The translations under genes were made by a program, and so were the position numbers. The notes below the pieces were generated by a model. The model was not told where the DNA came from. It did no database searches and was given only the letters and a program-made list of their open reading frames with translations. 64,000 nucleotides of DNA from contig CAUJNA010003505.1 of the NCBI GenBank assembly GCA_963377175.1, forward strand, positions 1,348,202-1,412,201, given 5' to 3'. This document shows, one piece after another, positions 36,233 through 49,018 of the stretch. Each line of letters starts with the position of its first letter. Position 1 is the first letter of the stretch. Source of the stretch: Effrenium voratum. Lineage: Eukaryota; Sar; Dinophyceae; Suessiales; Symbiodiniaceae.

Positions 36233-39200
36233 TCAGGACCGGGACGACCGGGACCTGCGCCTCCGGCGCCGGGAGCGGCTGCGGCGCCGGCGCTCCTGTC
36301 GCCCAACGGCGCCACGTCCACGTGGGATGGCAGGGGCAGCGATGGGGAAGGACGGTAAACCGGGTGTTGGGAATGAACCGGTTTTGGGGATTCCCTTGAG
36401 GAAACCACAAGGGACGGCTTGTAAGGGCCATTGAAGTTTTCTAAAGCTTAAGGCACATCACGTGGTCGGGCTCCTCTTCCCTGGCATGTTGGAAATGAGT
36501 GACTTCAGTCGATAAACATTTTCCACATCCCTGTTTACTTCTCAAGGGCCAATTGTCACAAACATGTGCCTTGGACTGGATTGAGAATATTATGGGCAAA
36601 TCACATTTCCAATCGAGGATGCAAGACAAGAATGTGGAATCACATTTTGAATGATACGGAATACATTACCGCCTTTCGAACTCATTTTGGCATGCAACTC
36701 ATACCTGCTTTGTTGCTGCTACCCCGTTTCTGACTTGCATGGCGATGAAAATACTAGGAAACTGACACACACCAAGTTGTAGCTCTCAAGCAGACTCTTT
36801 CAGGACCCTCCCAGATTCTCTTTGTCTCTGCACTGGCCAGACAAACCTGCAATCTTTGGGACTTGACTAACAGTGACTAACATGACGAAGACGTCTATCT
36901 GCGGAAAGTTTAAAGTGCTCAAGCTGAACAGGTCAGTTTATTGGCCAAAGGAAAAACAAAACCAGACTGGCTCTGGCCCTAGTTCAGCCAAAGCTCGGCT
37001 GCACGCTGGCGATCCTGCGAGGGAACGCAGTTTCTGGGAAGTCACGCGAGTCTTCCTAAGTAGCTGGTTGGGAACGAGCGACCAAAAGGGATCCATCAGA
37101 ATTGGAGTTGACCGCTCGCGGAGTTGACCGCCGGCGGGGGTCACGTTACGTGTTCGAAATGGTCCAAGCCTGCTTCACCGTCCAAAGCTACCTCTGGTTT
37201 GCGGTGCCTTGCTTACTCCCCTTGGGCCAGAACAAACATCCCGACTGAAGGCTTGTGCCAACCTTTGAAGCACCAAAAGAAGCCCTGAGCCCACACTTCC
37301 CACGGTATGTTAGCAAACAACTTTGTTCTTTCCCGGCCCCCACTTCCGTATTGAGCAGAACCAACAACTCACATGCTGAGAACAGTGAAGAACACGCTGG
37401 AGAGAACTCCCGCCTTCTCTGCCTTTCTTTGGGCTTCTCTTTCTGCCGCGGCTTTGGCTCCTGCCACTTGCTGAGGCGACAAGCAGACGCAGCTGAAAAA
37501 ACCCGGGGGTGTTTTGTTTGAGGGTACCCTGTTTTACAGTGGCAAAAGGGAAACCAAAAGACAAACCACACACTTGGAGGTCTCTGCTATTGTGACACAC
37601 ACACACACACCAAAATCTTCGGTCCGTCCTCTTTGCTCGACGACACGGATGCTTGCTTCCAACTGAGCCAGAGCCAGGCCGGCAATGAGTGCGGTTTGCG
37701 GGACATGTCACTGAGCCACACAATCCATTGGGCCATGCATAGTTGTCAGCTTGTCTACACGAGTCTGTCTCAACAAGAAACACCTCCTTACCTCGAAGTA
37801 TCCGCAATTTGAGAACAATTCTCAATTGAGAACTCTTTGGTGGACATCATGTACCTGGGGATTCATGTCCATCAACCTTTTTGGAGGGTATATTCAACTC
37901 ATTGTAGCCATTTTGAGACGACCCCCCAAGCACTTCCGAAGCACTGTCTGGCTGAACGCGATTGCGCCTGGTCGTCTCGCTCTTGCCATCTGCGAGCGGC
38001 TTGTTCGGCCAGCCTTCGGACAGCATCCTTGTCCACCTGCCCCAGGCATCGCCCAATCCGACGGCGCCGACGTATGTTGGGCCAGCCCCTTGGTTGAAAC
38101 ATGTGTTTAAATCAATTGGGTCAACTGTTTGGGTGTGTGTGTGTGTGTGTTTGCTTTTAACAAAAAATGAAGGAAAACCAAAAAGACACACTATTTTGAG
38201 TTTGAGGCCCCGGCCCCCAAATTAGACACTACCAATAATTATGTGTAATCAAGCACTTTAAAGGGGACGGGTCTGGCTGTTCCGATGGCTGCGATGGGTG
38301 GGTCACCCTAAGGGTGGGAGGCGCCGGTGTGGATGGGGTTCCACAACTTGATATAACTTAGCTTTCCAGAGAGGTGCCAGGCCTCTTTGCGCTTCTTCTT
38401 CACCTTCGAAGAAGAGGAGGTCTCCTCCGTTGAGCTTGTGGACTTCTTTCTCTTCTTCGCCTTCTTCTTCGATGGCACAGGCGGCGCAGACGGCGGCTTT
38501 GGATCCTCGAGTGCGTGCTTATGGATCAAAATCCCGGACATGGCCGGTCTGTAAAGGCATGAACCACCCGTGGCCCGACATCCTTTTGGCAAAATATGGA
38601 AAAATCGATAGGTTCCACTGGTTGCTAACAAACGACCCAAACTGAAACCAGTGGAATCAATTCATCTAGGTGAAACCAAACTGGCCGCCTATCCGCTTCA
38701 GCCTTTGAGGCAAAGGAGACAACTAGGGCCCAGGTCCATATCCAGGTAAAGCCCACTCAGGGCGACCCTCTGGCAAATTATCCGCCTAAGTAGTTAAAAT
38801 GGGGTGCTGACTAAGTGGGGAAGAGGGTCAGTCTTAAACCAAATAATGTCACGATCCTAAGACAATGTCTTTAACGATCGAACAAATATCCATCCACTGT
38901 TCGGATCCTTTGGGGGGAAAAATATGGGCTGACCACCGAGTTGTGCCCATGATTGCCGATCGCCTTGACCGCCACCAGGGTCTCAACCTCATCCTCCAAC
39001 TCCACAGTGATGGTTGGCACCTGGCGATCAAAAATCCCGACGCTTGGGATGTTGCCTTCGTGAGGCACAGGTCGTAAAAGCCAACCCTAACCCATAATCC
39101 TTTTGTGGGACCCACTGCAACGGGGAGCCCTTTCGCACCCCAGGGCAAGGATCGGGGATTGCCCTTGAACCGCCCAGGCTGTATTTTGGACACTCATGGC

Positions 39201-39900
39201 AAAAAAGAGACCAAAGCCGAAGGGAAGGAGTCTAACTGTCTACAATCAAGCAAAATACGATTTCCTCAGTGCGCTATCCTGTTGGGAAGGTGTTGTGACA
39301 GTGTGCTACTCGCAACACAAAACAAGGATTCTCTTGCAGAGAGGTACATAGTTTTGACAAAAGAGGCCCGTCTGCTATGGCAACTTGCAAACAAATGCGA
39401 CAACGGACGAGCTGAACCATAGCCAATGCAGCGGTTGGATTCTGGCCTGTGCAATTGGAACTCTGTCTAAATCACCAAACTGAAGCCAGTGCCTATTTTT
39501 CGGCCAAACTGAAGGCCACATGTCTATGCCTCCTCCGCTCCCTCTGCTGCCTCCTGGGCCTTTTGGGCAGAGCCAGTGGCCGCCGCCCGCAGCCTCTCCG
39601 CTTCCAGGCGCAGCTTGCGGGCCTGGCAATCGACGCCGCGAAATTTTCTGAGCGCCTGCGGATGGACGCCGTGAAAATGATAACCATCTCTCGCCTCATG
39701 TTCCTAGCCATAGCCGCTTGATGAGTCTTCCAGTATTATATGAGCCTCGAAATGGACATGGGACAATTTGGCCGGGCCCTCCATTTTGACAGAACCTCGA
39801 TTTGTAGGAGCTCATATCTCAAGTGGCGCTCCCGCCTTCCGCGCTGCGGGGCCGGTCAGCTCCACCCCATCCGCAGCAGCAGCTGCAGCAGCCTCGACGA
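36233..39900 (-). CDS. Coiled-coil / Lys-rich / RS-tail protein, 3' exons
   Basis: Five exons join in phase 0 on the minus strand: 39900-39836 (VEAAAAAAADGVELTG), 39655-39530 (QARKLRLEAERLRAAATG then an Ala/Glu helix), 38505-38404 (Pro-rich, then KKKAKKRKKSTSS), 37470-37414 (AGAKAAAEREAQRKAEK) and 36295-36233 (ERRRRSRSRRRRRRSRSSRS shortened to an Arg/Ser dipeptide tail, TGA). The order is Ala-rich helix, coiled coil, nuclear-localisation-like Lys cluster, coiled coil, RS tail. RS tails are typical of SR splicing regulators and associated factors, but no RRM was seen, so SR-protein identity is only a guess. The chain could also be the 3' end of the RING/helicase gene upstream. The last exon is also open on plus as an Asp/Arg-rich frame, so its strand is less certain than the rest. 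Confidence 0.5.
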
Positions 39901-41217
39901 CTTGTGCGCAAGCGAATCACCAGGAGCTCCCCCCTCCGCTTGTGCCAAGAGTTTCAGAGAGGGGATTCCTGTTGGGCGCATATCTTGTGACCAAACGGGG
40001 AAAGATCAGATAGGGCACTGGGAAGTGGCATTGTTTTGGGAAACCGAAAGCCTGGTCGCGGTCACGCAAAACCGTTTGATGGCCCGGGCTCCTGATGGCC
40101 GGGGGAACAAACAAATAACACGCACAGGAGCTGCTGCAACAACACTTCGTGCCATTTGCTCGGAGAATTGCAGCCAACCATCAACCTAAAGCGCACTGCC
40201 CCGCATAAACCCATGGAAATGGTTCCATTTTGGGCTGGTGTCCCAAGCCAAACAAAAAGGCTGAAGGAAGGTTGCGGGCACCGTGGCTGCTGGTGCACGT
40301 TCCCCGTTTCAATAGCAGAAGTGCAAATTGCTGCCATTCACCGTGCCGAGCCTATCGATTGCAGAATGAGAGACATCCCCCTACACTTGAGTCAAACATC
40401 AAAGCTGGAAGATCGTCTTTGATGAGGGTGGCCTTTTGCATGCCATCCGGGGAAGAAACGCAACTCCCAAATGGACGGGAATGAATTCGGTCCTGCCAAT
40501 GGTTATGGCACCAAACCCAAAGGGGCAATATCTGGCCCAATTGCTGTGATCCCCCAAACCGGCAATAGGGGAAGGACCTTCGTCACGGAGCTCGTTTTAC
40601 CCTCGGCATAACTTGCGTAAGAATGCGCGGCGCCAATATTCACTATCATGTTGACTTCTACATAATCACGAGGTTTATCAAGTTTTGAAGTACCCCACAA
40701 ACCCCTTCTAATTCTATAGGCCCTTGTAGCACCTAGCCTCGGGGAGACCCGCCCGTCTGTGTGTTCCTCTTCGAGCGTGGCGTCGTAGCAGCTTGGCCAG
40801 CACCGTATGTCATCGGTCCCATAGGGGATAATCTACAATGACAAGTCCCTAGGTGCAGCATCCTGTTCCTTCAAGAGCTATGAGTCCCCTTTGAACAGTT
40901 GTAATTCGGGGGGGCGGCATGCGCCCGCAGCTTTGCCAAAAGAAAAGCCAAGCCCCGCCTCTGCTTCTTGCGCTCGGATTTCAAGCTCAGCGAGCGAGAA
41001 ACCTCCGAATGCGGACTCGTGACTCGTTCTTTTCCGCCCACGTATATGATGTGAAATCGGTCAAATGGCTGTTTCAATGGATCTTTTGGATGTCCTGGAT
41101 CTGATCAGGACGATCTTGTAGATGCTTGAATGTTTGCACATTTAAATATGTGTGAATGTTTGATCTCAAAAAGACTCGACTGCGCATTGACATGCATGCC
41201 TTCACCAAGCTTCCTAG
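39901..41217. other. Intron or spacer, nothing identified
   Basis: Mixed-composition sequence with no exon that I can support on either strand. Confidence 0.4.
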
Positions 41218-41475
41218 ACGCACACAGACACACAGACACACAGACACACAGACACACACACACAGACACACAGACACAGAGACACAGAGACACACAGACA
41301 CACAGACACACAGACACACAGACACACACACACACAGACACACAGACACAGAGACACAGAGACACACAGACACACAGACACACAGACACAGAGACACACA
41401 GACGCACAGACACACAGACACACATTATGTTCTGGTTTCTTTCTTCTTTTTTTTCTCTCTCTCTCTCTCTCTGTT
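41218..41475. repeat. (ACACAG)n microsatellite and (CT)n tract
   Basis: From 41218 to 41424 the plus strand is ACACAGACAC repeated with small changes. A T-rich stretch and a (CT)n run follow at about 41440-41475. ORFs here (His/Thr/Asp or Cys/Val runs) are artefacts. Confidence 0.95.
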
Positions 41476-41489
41476 TCTGCCTCTGTCGA

Positions 41490-43725
41490 ATTGCCCGAGC
41501 AAACCCCAGAATGCCGAAGCAAGAGGCCGCCAAATCGGCGCCACCAAACAGTGGCCTGATGCGTTCGTGCATGGAGGCTGCCAAGTCTATGGTCTTCACG
41601 TACCCTTCAGGTGCAATGCTTCCAGTACATCTCGGGCCTGTGACTAAATTTGCTCAGGAACTCCTCGGCACAACATGCACAAACCAGCCTGATGCTCCAG
41701 GCGAGATCGCCGAAAGCGGCGCATCCTCAGGGCTCTCGGGTGCTGGGGGCCTTTCGATGGGTTCGAGGCGGACTCAATGAGAAGTTGGCCTGAGAATTTG
41801 GTGAGGCACACGTTTGCCGCCTGTGCATTGACAATTCCGGGTAAGCCGCGCTTGGAACGTGCTGCCTTGTTCCAGTCTAGGCTGTCTCTTTTGTGGATTT
41901 TTAGTAGCTTACACAGCAGCATGGTTTCCTTTCGCGGCCCTTTGTGGCTTCGACGTTTGAAAAGAATACAGTCCACTTACAATGGCCCCACACGTCTTCC
42001 ATGATTGTTGGAAAGAGAGTAACTGCTCAATGAACCGTACCGTCAGTGGGTCAGCTTCTCCAGCCACGCGTTGACATTGAAACATCTTGTGAACGTGATA
42101 GTTGCGATGCATGTGTTGCAAAACCTAGATCTGTCTGCAACGGCAACTCTTGCAGACTCAATCCAGTTAGCTGTTTTTGTGTGTCTTTTTTTCCAAGGGC
42201 GCAGCCCTTCTATTTGCGTACGACATAACAACATGTCTACCCCAACGTGCCAAGAGAAAGTCACATCATGTCCCATCTAGCTCATTTGTTCGACATTGAT
42301 AAAAGGGTGGAATGGCACTTATCCTCTTGGAAACAACCCATCATCAACTCCCATCCCAGTGTTTGCAAATGTCCATAGAGATATCTTTGTTGTTTTCTGA
42401 TGTAGTCAGGATCGAAATTGGTCGAAACCATGCCCTTGCAAACAAGTTTCAAGCCGGCAATGAGTGTAGCGAGAACACAGTTCCCTCCGGCCTCGGTCTC
42501 TGTCGCCATCGCTGCGCATCGCTCGGCCGCCGACCGGCATCCGCTCACCGCGCAGCAAGTCGCGCACGGGGCAGCGCCCCAGCGGCCCCCAACCCCCCCC
42601 GACTTGACGTCGTTTGGGCGAAGCGGTTTCGGGGTCCATGCGGCGTTGGGTGGTTTGGTTTGCTCAGTTTGGCGATTCATGCAGCTTATGCCTGCCAAAA
42701 AGCCCGGGGCTTCGATTTCAGCAAGGCATGGATCTAGCACAACCTTGATCGCTACAGACTAAGGCTGTAATTCGGCAAATGGCAGATCGCTGCTTGCAGA
42801 TGTACCTTGCCTTTCGCCACTGCCTGTGCTGACCTGCCCTTGGGCCATATTGAAAGGCATCGACACGCACAATCCTCCAAGAAAGACGCGACAGCCATTG
42901 GTAAGCGATATGCTTCCAATGTTACCGAGAAGGCTTCGCCTCTCACATTCTCAAGCCTCGTTGAACTCCTGAAAATTGTCGCAATACTAAGTACCAAAAA
43001 CCTGCCTGCCAGAAGGGAGCGCCGGGGAAAAACACCGACGTCAAGGTGGTCGTTGGACCCCTGGGTCGATGAGCTCACCATATCAGAGCGCGGACGAACG
43101 CCAGCAAGTTGGGTGACCCTCTATGGTGTTCAGTGTTTTGAGGCTGTGGCATCGCAGGGTTCGGAGCAAGCAAAACAACATCGCGGACGGGCAAAACAAA
43201 CGCATACCAGCTGCAGGCAAGGCCAAAGCGGACTTGTTGCACAAGCCATTTTCTTGAAGAGCCGAGCTGGAGCTGCTGGGGCCGGCTTTTGCAATGTGGC
43301 TAACACCAAGGCGCCCTGAATACTACTTGAGACTGCATAGCTTTCTCGGATATACGGGCAGCTTCCAACATTGCGCTCTCCGACTCCGAGTCCTTGCTCT
43401 GAGAGGCGACCACGGAGAAGCACCACGGCGACGCCTTGGGTCACCCTCCGAACTCACTGAAGGACAACATCCACCGATCGGCACCGGGAATTTGTGGCTT
43501 GTTTCAGTATTGAAACGGGCTGTTGCGCTATGGCTGTATTGGCAGGCAATGGATACCAATCGCGATTGGCTTGACTATGTCATTCTGGTTGTAGAAAATG
43601 AGCGTTTCCGTGAGTTTCTGCGACACCAAAGCGGGCCATCCCTATACTACTTTAGCACGTTCAAGGCGGATTCTCTTGGCTCGTGGAAACCATGCCAGCG
43701 ATTGCGAACGCAAACTAGGCCTTAA
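41490..43725 (+). pseudogene. Plus-strand coding-like block inside the minus cluster, broken frames
   Basis: Several plus frames follow one another: 41490-41780, 41777-42004, 42071-42280 (same frame as the previous one, across two stops), 42807-43319 (170 codons) and 43294-43725 (143 codons). The last two have ordinary mixed composition (KKDATAIGKRYASN; DRDWLDY-type acidic/aromatic stretches) and overlap in different frames. The block differs in texture from the surrounding introns and resembles the 1-16 kb region. It may be a decayed gene or element, or a gene whose introns I cannot place. No family is recognised. The GC-rich piece at 42490-42600 also has an Arg/Asp-rich reading on minus. 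Confidence 0.3.
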
Positions 43726-45277
43726 ACCTGATTTTCCACAACAATGGGTTGGACCCTTGACACCAAAAAAACACACAGGATCAAGAAAAACCATCACCAA
43801 AAGGAAGCTCGGCCAAGAAAACTGACCTAATGTTTACAACACCAAAAGGCGCCGGGACTGAACAAACCATTGGCCCGCTGGCTGACTGAGACCAAGGCTA
43901 AAGCTGCAGCGAGCGCGGCGAAGGCCCGAAACGCCTCTGGGCAGGTCTGGGGTGAAGCCTGTCACTCCACTCCCGTTCGGTCCTAGGGAAGTCAAAGGCA
44001 ACATTTTCTTTTTGGGGGAGGGCCAGGGGGTTGGGGGGGAGGGTCCCTTCATTATCTTTAGCCAAGCCCACGCTGCACATGAATCCCGAAGCACCTCTCC
44101 TTTTCGGAACCACCATCTCCAAATGAGGGGTCCCAATGTGGATGCCGGTTCCCAAATGCGCTCCTTTTAACAATGATCACGAAAGGGGGCCAAGCATCGA
44201 AACTCGTCTTGAACCAGGCTTCGAATGAAATCACATGGCAACTGCACTGAAAGACACTCTGAACATGTTGCAGGCGTCCCATCTGTAGCCGTGGTTCTCA
44301 CACTTGACTCCTCTCACGTTGCGCATCGCCTTCCGCCTGGGCCCATGGCACAATCTAGGCTGGACCATTCAGGGATTCTGTGGGGTCTGGGCTGGTCACA
44401 TCTGGCTGGAGCCTCCAGCGCTTTGTTTCTTACATCTTGTAGATTGAGCCCGAAGCTGTGCGGCAGTGCTCCAAAAGCCCGACCGTCACAAGAGTAGAGA
44501 CTCGAGGCCCCTGGGAAAGGGAAAACGCACCCCGTTTGCTCCTCCTTGGTGGATGAGGATCGTGGCCATGGCAAATGCTCTGCCCTTGTGGTTCGGCCAG
44601 CTGAGAACGGCTGTTTCCGTGGACTTCCCTTCGCAGAGCCTCTGAATTCTATAGGGAAGTGAGTCAAAACCAGGCTCCCACCATTTGGATGGGTCCCTAG
44701 CATAGCATTTGATATGAGGCTGTATCAGGCCATAGGGAGGAATAACGCGTCCCTGCTGTATATTTTGCGGCAACTCGATCCTTTTTCCTTGTTCACAGCT
44801 CAGCCCCTTCTCTTGCCAGCGCATCAATGCCCACTTCGGCACAGTATTCCAACCTGAGCCGCTCTGAGGCCAATGTGCTTGCCAGCTGAGCCAAGCGAAC
44901 AAGTTTATGGCATACAGGCAGGGAGGTTTCATTTGCGAATTCCGTTTCTCCAACCAACTCGGCAAATGATTGTCGCTCACAAAGGGGAGGACATCAAGTA
45001 AGGGACCAACACTGTCGGCGAGCTCGTTCTACCCACGATAAGTTGGCCAGATTGATTCTCCGTCTCTTAGAGCCCTGCAGCCGGCTCCGGACACGTTCCC
45101 TACATTTCGGCCTTGACCATCACCGCACAAGTTCACCCACTTCAAGTGTGGCAAAAAGGGTGATGCTCGAAACATGTCAAAACCACAGGGCAAATTTTTC
45201 AGGCACCCCAGGCCCCTTGTGGCCTTCGTGAAAACAAATGAAGGAGTATTAAACAAAAAAAAAACACGCGCGCGCGC
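43726..45277. other. Intron or spacer, nothing identified
   Basis: No supported exon. It contains short repeat-like motifs shared with other introns of the block. Confidence 0.4.
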
Positions 45278-45361
45278 CAGGGGCTCGGCAGCTCCTGGGT
45301 CTGCGGGGGCATGGACATCTTCTCAGGCTTGGTGCCCGGATCTTGGTGCCAGCTCTTGGTC
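45278..45361 (-). CDS. Candidate exon, Pro/Gln/Lys-rich
   Basis: After CCCAGGCAAG the minus strand reads a frame containing KPEKMSMPPQTQELPSPW. A second acceptor (CACCAAG) within it would start the exon at PEKMS in phase 0, which fits the end of the exon at 51067. If joined, the 4.9 kb palindrome would lie in the intron between them. No domain is recognised. Confidence 0.4.
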
Positions 45362-47589
45362 CTTGCCTGGGGCGAGGACCAAAACCGCTCGGGTAAGCTG
45401 TGGGGATATGGCCGTGGGTCAACACTTGGTACCATTTCGGGGGTAGGCGCACCACCCATGTCAATCTAAATAAGTGGGGATTGGGATGTTCACTGTTTTG
45501 ACCCATAGCCATCATAGCTATGAGTGCGCGTGGCTGCATCCGCCAAGTGAAGGACTTGCGAAAAGTTCTTATACTTTTCAGGCTGGTTGAAAGGGAAACC
45601 GAAGGAAGGCGAATCAATCCCTCTGTTGACACATACTTCCCTGCGAATTAACATGGAACCCAAAAAACACATACCTGGAGTCTCAAACCACCCCAAATTT
45701 TTGGGGCAAAATGTAAAGAATGGCATTCTTTGTCGAAACACATTTTCTTGAACAAAACACCTTTTTTTGGTTCTGTGCCAAGTAAAGCCCTGAAAGTCCA
45801 TCAGCGGATTTGTTTAACGGTGTTGTCACGATAAGCGGTGTTCTTTGGGGCGTTGCTGTTCACTGTGCAGGGCTTGCTTGAAAGATGCAAGTGCCAATTC
45901 AAGCAGCGGCGCGGACCTTGCTATCACCCAATGTAACACCTCTTTGTTCAGCTCAGCTGCTCAATGCCTTTGATGTTGGCATGAAATAAATCATCAAACA
46001 TCATTTGACCTTGGCCCAAACGGCTTGAATGCCAACGCAACACAAGGGAAAACAAAAGCCGCGTTATTAGCCTTGCATTTATGTGTGAGACAAACATTTG
46101 TGAGTTGCACAAGTTGAGAAGGCTGCCCCGTTGCGTGTTGCTTAGCATTGGAGCCGAACACTGAGTCGCAAAGCATCCAAGTCAGGTGTTTCCTTTGGAA
46201 GCGAGCAGGTGGCTTGGTGCACCACAACTCAAACTGATGTTTAGGAGGGCGCCGCGACAATGCAAAGAACCAACATCCCTTAAAACAGGAGTTAGACATT
46301 TCGAGTTGTTTCTTCTAGTGTGTGCAGTGTGCTTTGCGCGGCACACATCACAAACGGTTTTTCATGGCAAAACCCGGTCTTCTAGTGGCTTGAAACAGTG
46401 TGTCATGCGCAGTTCACCGCATGTTCATGTAATGTCACTCTACTTTCACGACTGTAGAGTCCAAGAAGGTATAAGTTCAATGAACAAATATTGTCGCAAC
46501 AAATTCAGAAGGATAGCTTTCGCAGATTTTGTAGCAGCGCGATGGGAGTGATTCCGCATTTGTCTACAGCTCTGTGCCTTTGGGCCATGTGCCCAATATT
46601 GCTTCAATCTACAAACAACACAAGAAACATTTTAATTAAGCATGGTATACAATACTTTGCAAATTCGGGTATGTTCAGTTTCACCATGCCTCCTAGATGA
46701 TCAAGCTCACATGTTGCTTCAACTCTTCAACTGTGGTTCTTTGGCTAATGCGACTCAGCGCAACCAGTTGCCCTTAAAGTTGATGCCGTGAAGCAAGCAT
46801 ATTGCTTTCAAGCTTTGCTCACAGCGCTAAGCTGCCCCAAGACCCTCACTGTTACAGCCAAAGGGTCCAGTATTTATATGATAACAGGCAAGCTTGCAAG
46901 GCATGCTACAGTATTCTGCGAACAATAGCTGTCACTAGCAATTGAATGGTCGTTCCGTAACGTCCACCTAGGATTAAGCATTGCACCTGGAATAAAGACA
47001 ACTGGGTGGCTCCCCCAAAAATGCACCTGCAATAAAGACAAGCACTCGCCACCCCCGCCCAAATTTTCTGAACGAAAAGTATAAGGAACATGACAAAATG
47101 GAACAAACAGAGAAAGAAGAGGAGAGGTAGCCAAGCCAACACCTGGTCCTTAGATCTTTGGTACCTTGTTCTTCAGCTCCCCAAAAATCAAACTGTCCAG
47201 CTGCCCAAGAAGTCATGGTTTCTTACATGTCTCTTGTTTAAAAACTGCCCGCAATCAAACCTGCAAAGGGGGTGGGTAGTACTTCAGGCCCCCAAACTTG
47301 AGCCCAAGACTTTATTTCAGGGGCCCCTACAATAAAGTCTTGTTGTTTGGCCCCCTGCAAATATACAACTAGCCCAGTGTAACTACCTATGAAGCTTCGG
47401 GCTTTGTTGTTAGATTTGGGCCTGCTTCCCAAAATCAAACATGTCCAGCTTCCCCAAGCTCTTGTTTTCGTGCATGTCTCTTGTATAAAAACTGCCTACA
47501 ACCAAACCCACAAACAACCTAGTACTTCAGAAACTTCACCCCCAATTTGACATTATTTCAACGGCCTCTGAAATAAAGTCTTGTCAGCA

Positions 47590-48060
47590 ATACAAAATCA
47601 AATGGAAAGTAAGTTCCAGATCTCAAAAGGAAGCTCCAGCAATGCAAAATCAAATAGCAACTCAATTCCAAATCCCAAAAGCAAGCTCCAATGCTAAATC
47701 AAATGGATACTCAATTCCAGATCTCAAAAGGAAGCTCCAGCCAGGCTAAGTCAAATGGAATCTCAATTCCAAATCTCAAAAGGAAGCTCCAGGAATGCTA
47801 AATCAAATGGAAAGTCAATTCCAAATCTCAAAAGGAAGCTCCAGCAATACTAAGTCAAATGGAAACTCAATTCCAAATCTCTAAATCATATGGAAACTCC
47901 ATTCCAAATCTCAAAAGGAAGCTCTAGCAATACTAAGTCAAATGGAAACTCAATTCCAAATCTCTAAATCAATCAGAAACTCAAATACAAATCTGAAAAG
48001 GAAGCTCCAGCAATACTAAATCAAATGGAAATTCAAGTCTAATTACCAATACTAAAGCAA
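47590..48060. repeat. Tandem array in left palindrome arm, about 50-bp unit
   Basis: Eight to ten imperfect copies of a unit made of CTCAAAAGGAAGCTCCAG, CAATACTAAATCAAATGG and AAACTCAATTCCAAAT. Some copies are shortened. Confidence 0.9.
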
Positions 48061-48136
48061 ATGGAAGCAACATAAGAGATTATTCTAGGCACCCCCTCTG
48101 TTGGGGTGGGGGAGGGCCCCCCTTTACTAATCCCAG

Positions 48137-48560
48137 GTGGACATTACTCCGAACAAAGACCATTTACAGGACATTGCTCTGAACATAGTTCGGATAGGTG
48201 GACAGGGTCCGGGCGGGCGGACGCTTCCGGACGCGTCCGGACGAGAAAAACATACCAAAAAACCTTTTTCTATCCAAAACACTTTTTTTGTTTTGGGCGT
48301 CCAGCGGGGCGTCCGAAAAGGCGTATTTAGGCGTCCAAAAGGCGTATTTAAGCGTCCGTCCCGGACTAGTCCGAACCAAAACACCGTTTTTTGAAAAAAA
48401 CACACACCTTTTTTTGATAGTCCGGGCCCGTCCGGACCTATCCAGACCCGTCTGGACCCGTCCGGGCCGTCCAACCGGTCCGGCGGACCCTGTCCACCTA
48501 TCCGGACTATGTTCGGAGTAATGTCCTTTAAATGGTCTTTGTTCGGAGTAATGTCCGCCT
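48137..48560. repeat. Palindrome core with GTCCGGAC motifs
   Basis: GGACATTACTCCGAACAAAG at 48140 and CTTTGTTCGGAGTAATGTCC near 48537-48556 are reverse complements. Both flank a region dense in GTCCGG, CCGGAC and GGCGTCC. Inside are direct copies of GGCGTATTTA and GCGTCC. This is the loop side of the large palindrome. Confidence 0.85.
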
Positions 48561-48614
48561 GGGAGTAGTAAAGGGGGGGCCCTCTCCCCCCCAACAAAGG
48601 GGGTGCCTAGAACA

Positions 48615-49018
48615 ATCTCTTGAGATCCAGTTCAATTTTGCTTCCATTTGCTTTAGTATTGGCAGGCTTAAGTTTCCATTTAATTTAGTATTGCTAGAGC
48701 TTCCTTTTGAGATCTGGAATGGAGTTTCGATTTGATTTAGTATTGCTGGAGCTTCCTTTTGAGATCTGGAACTGAGTTTCCATTTGATTTAGTATTACTG
48801 GAGCTTCCTTTGAGATTTGGAAATTGGTTCCATTCGACTTAGCATTGCTGAAGCTTCCTTTTGAGATCTGGAACTGAGTTTCCATAAGATTTAGTATTGC
48901 TGGAGCTTCCTTTTGAGACTTGGAATTGAGTTTCCATTTGATTTAGCATTGGAGCTTCCTTTTGAGATCTGGAACTTAGTTTCCAATTGATTTTGTATTG
49001 CTGGAGCTTCCTCTTGAT
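48615..49018. repeat. Tandem array in right palindrome arm, inverted copy
   Basis: Seven to eight copies of the reverse complement of the left-arm unit (CTGGAGCTTCCTTTTGAG, ATTTGGAATTGAGTTTCC). The copy number differs slightly from the left array, as expected if the arrays change by slippage. Confidence 0.9.
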
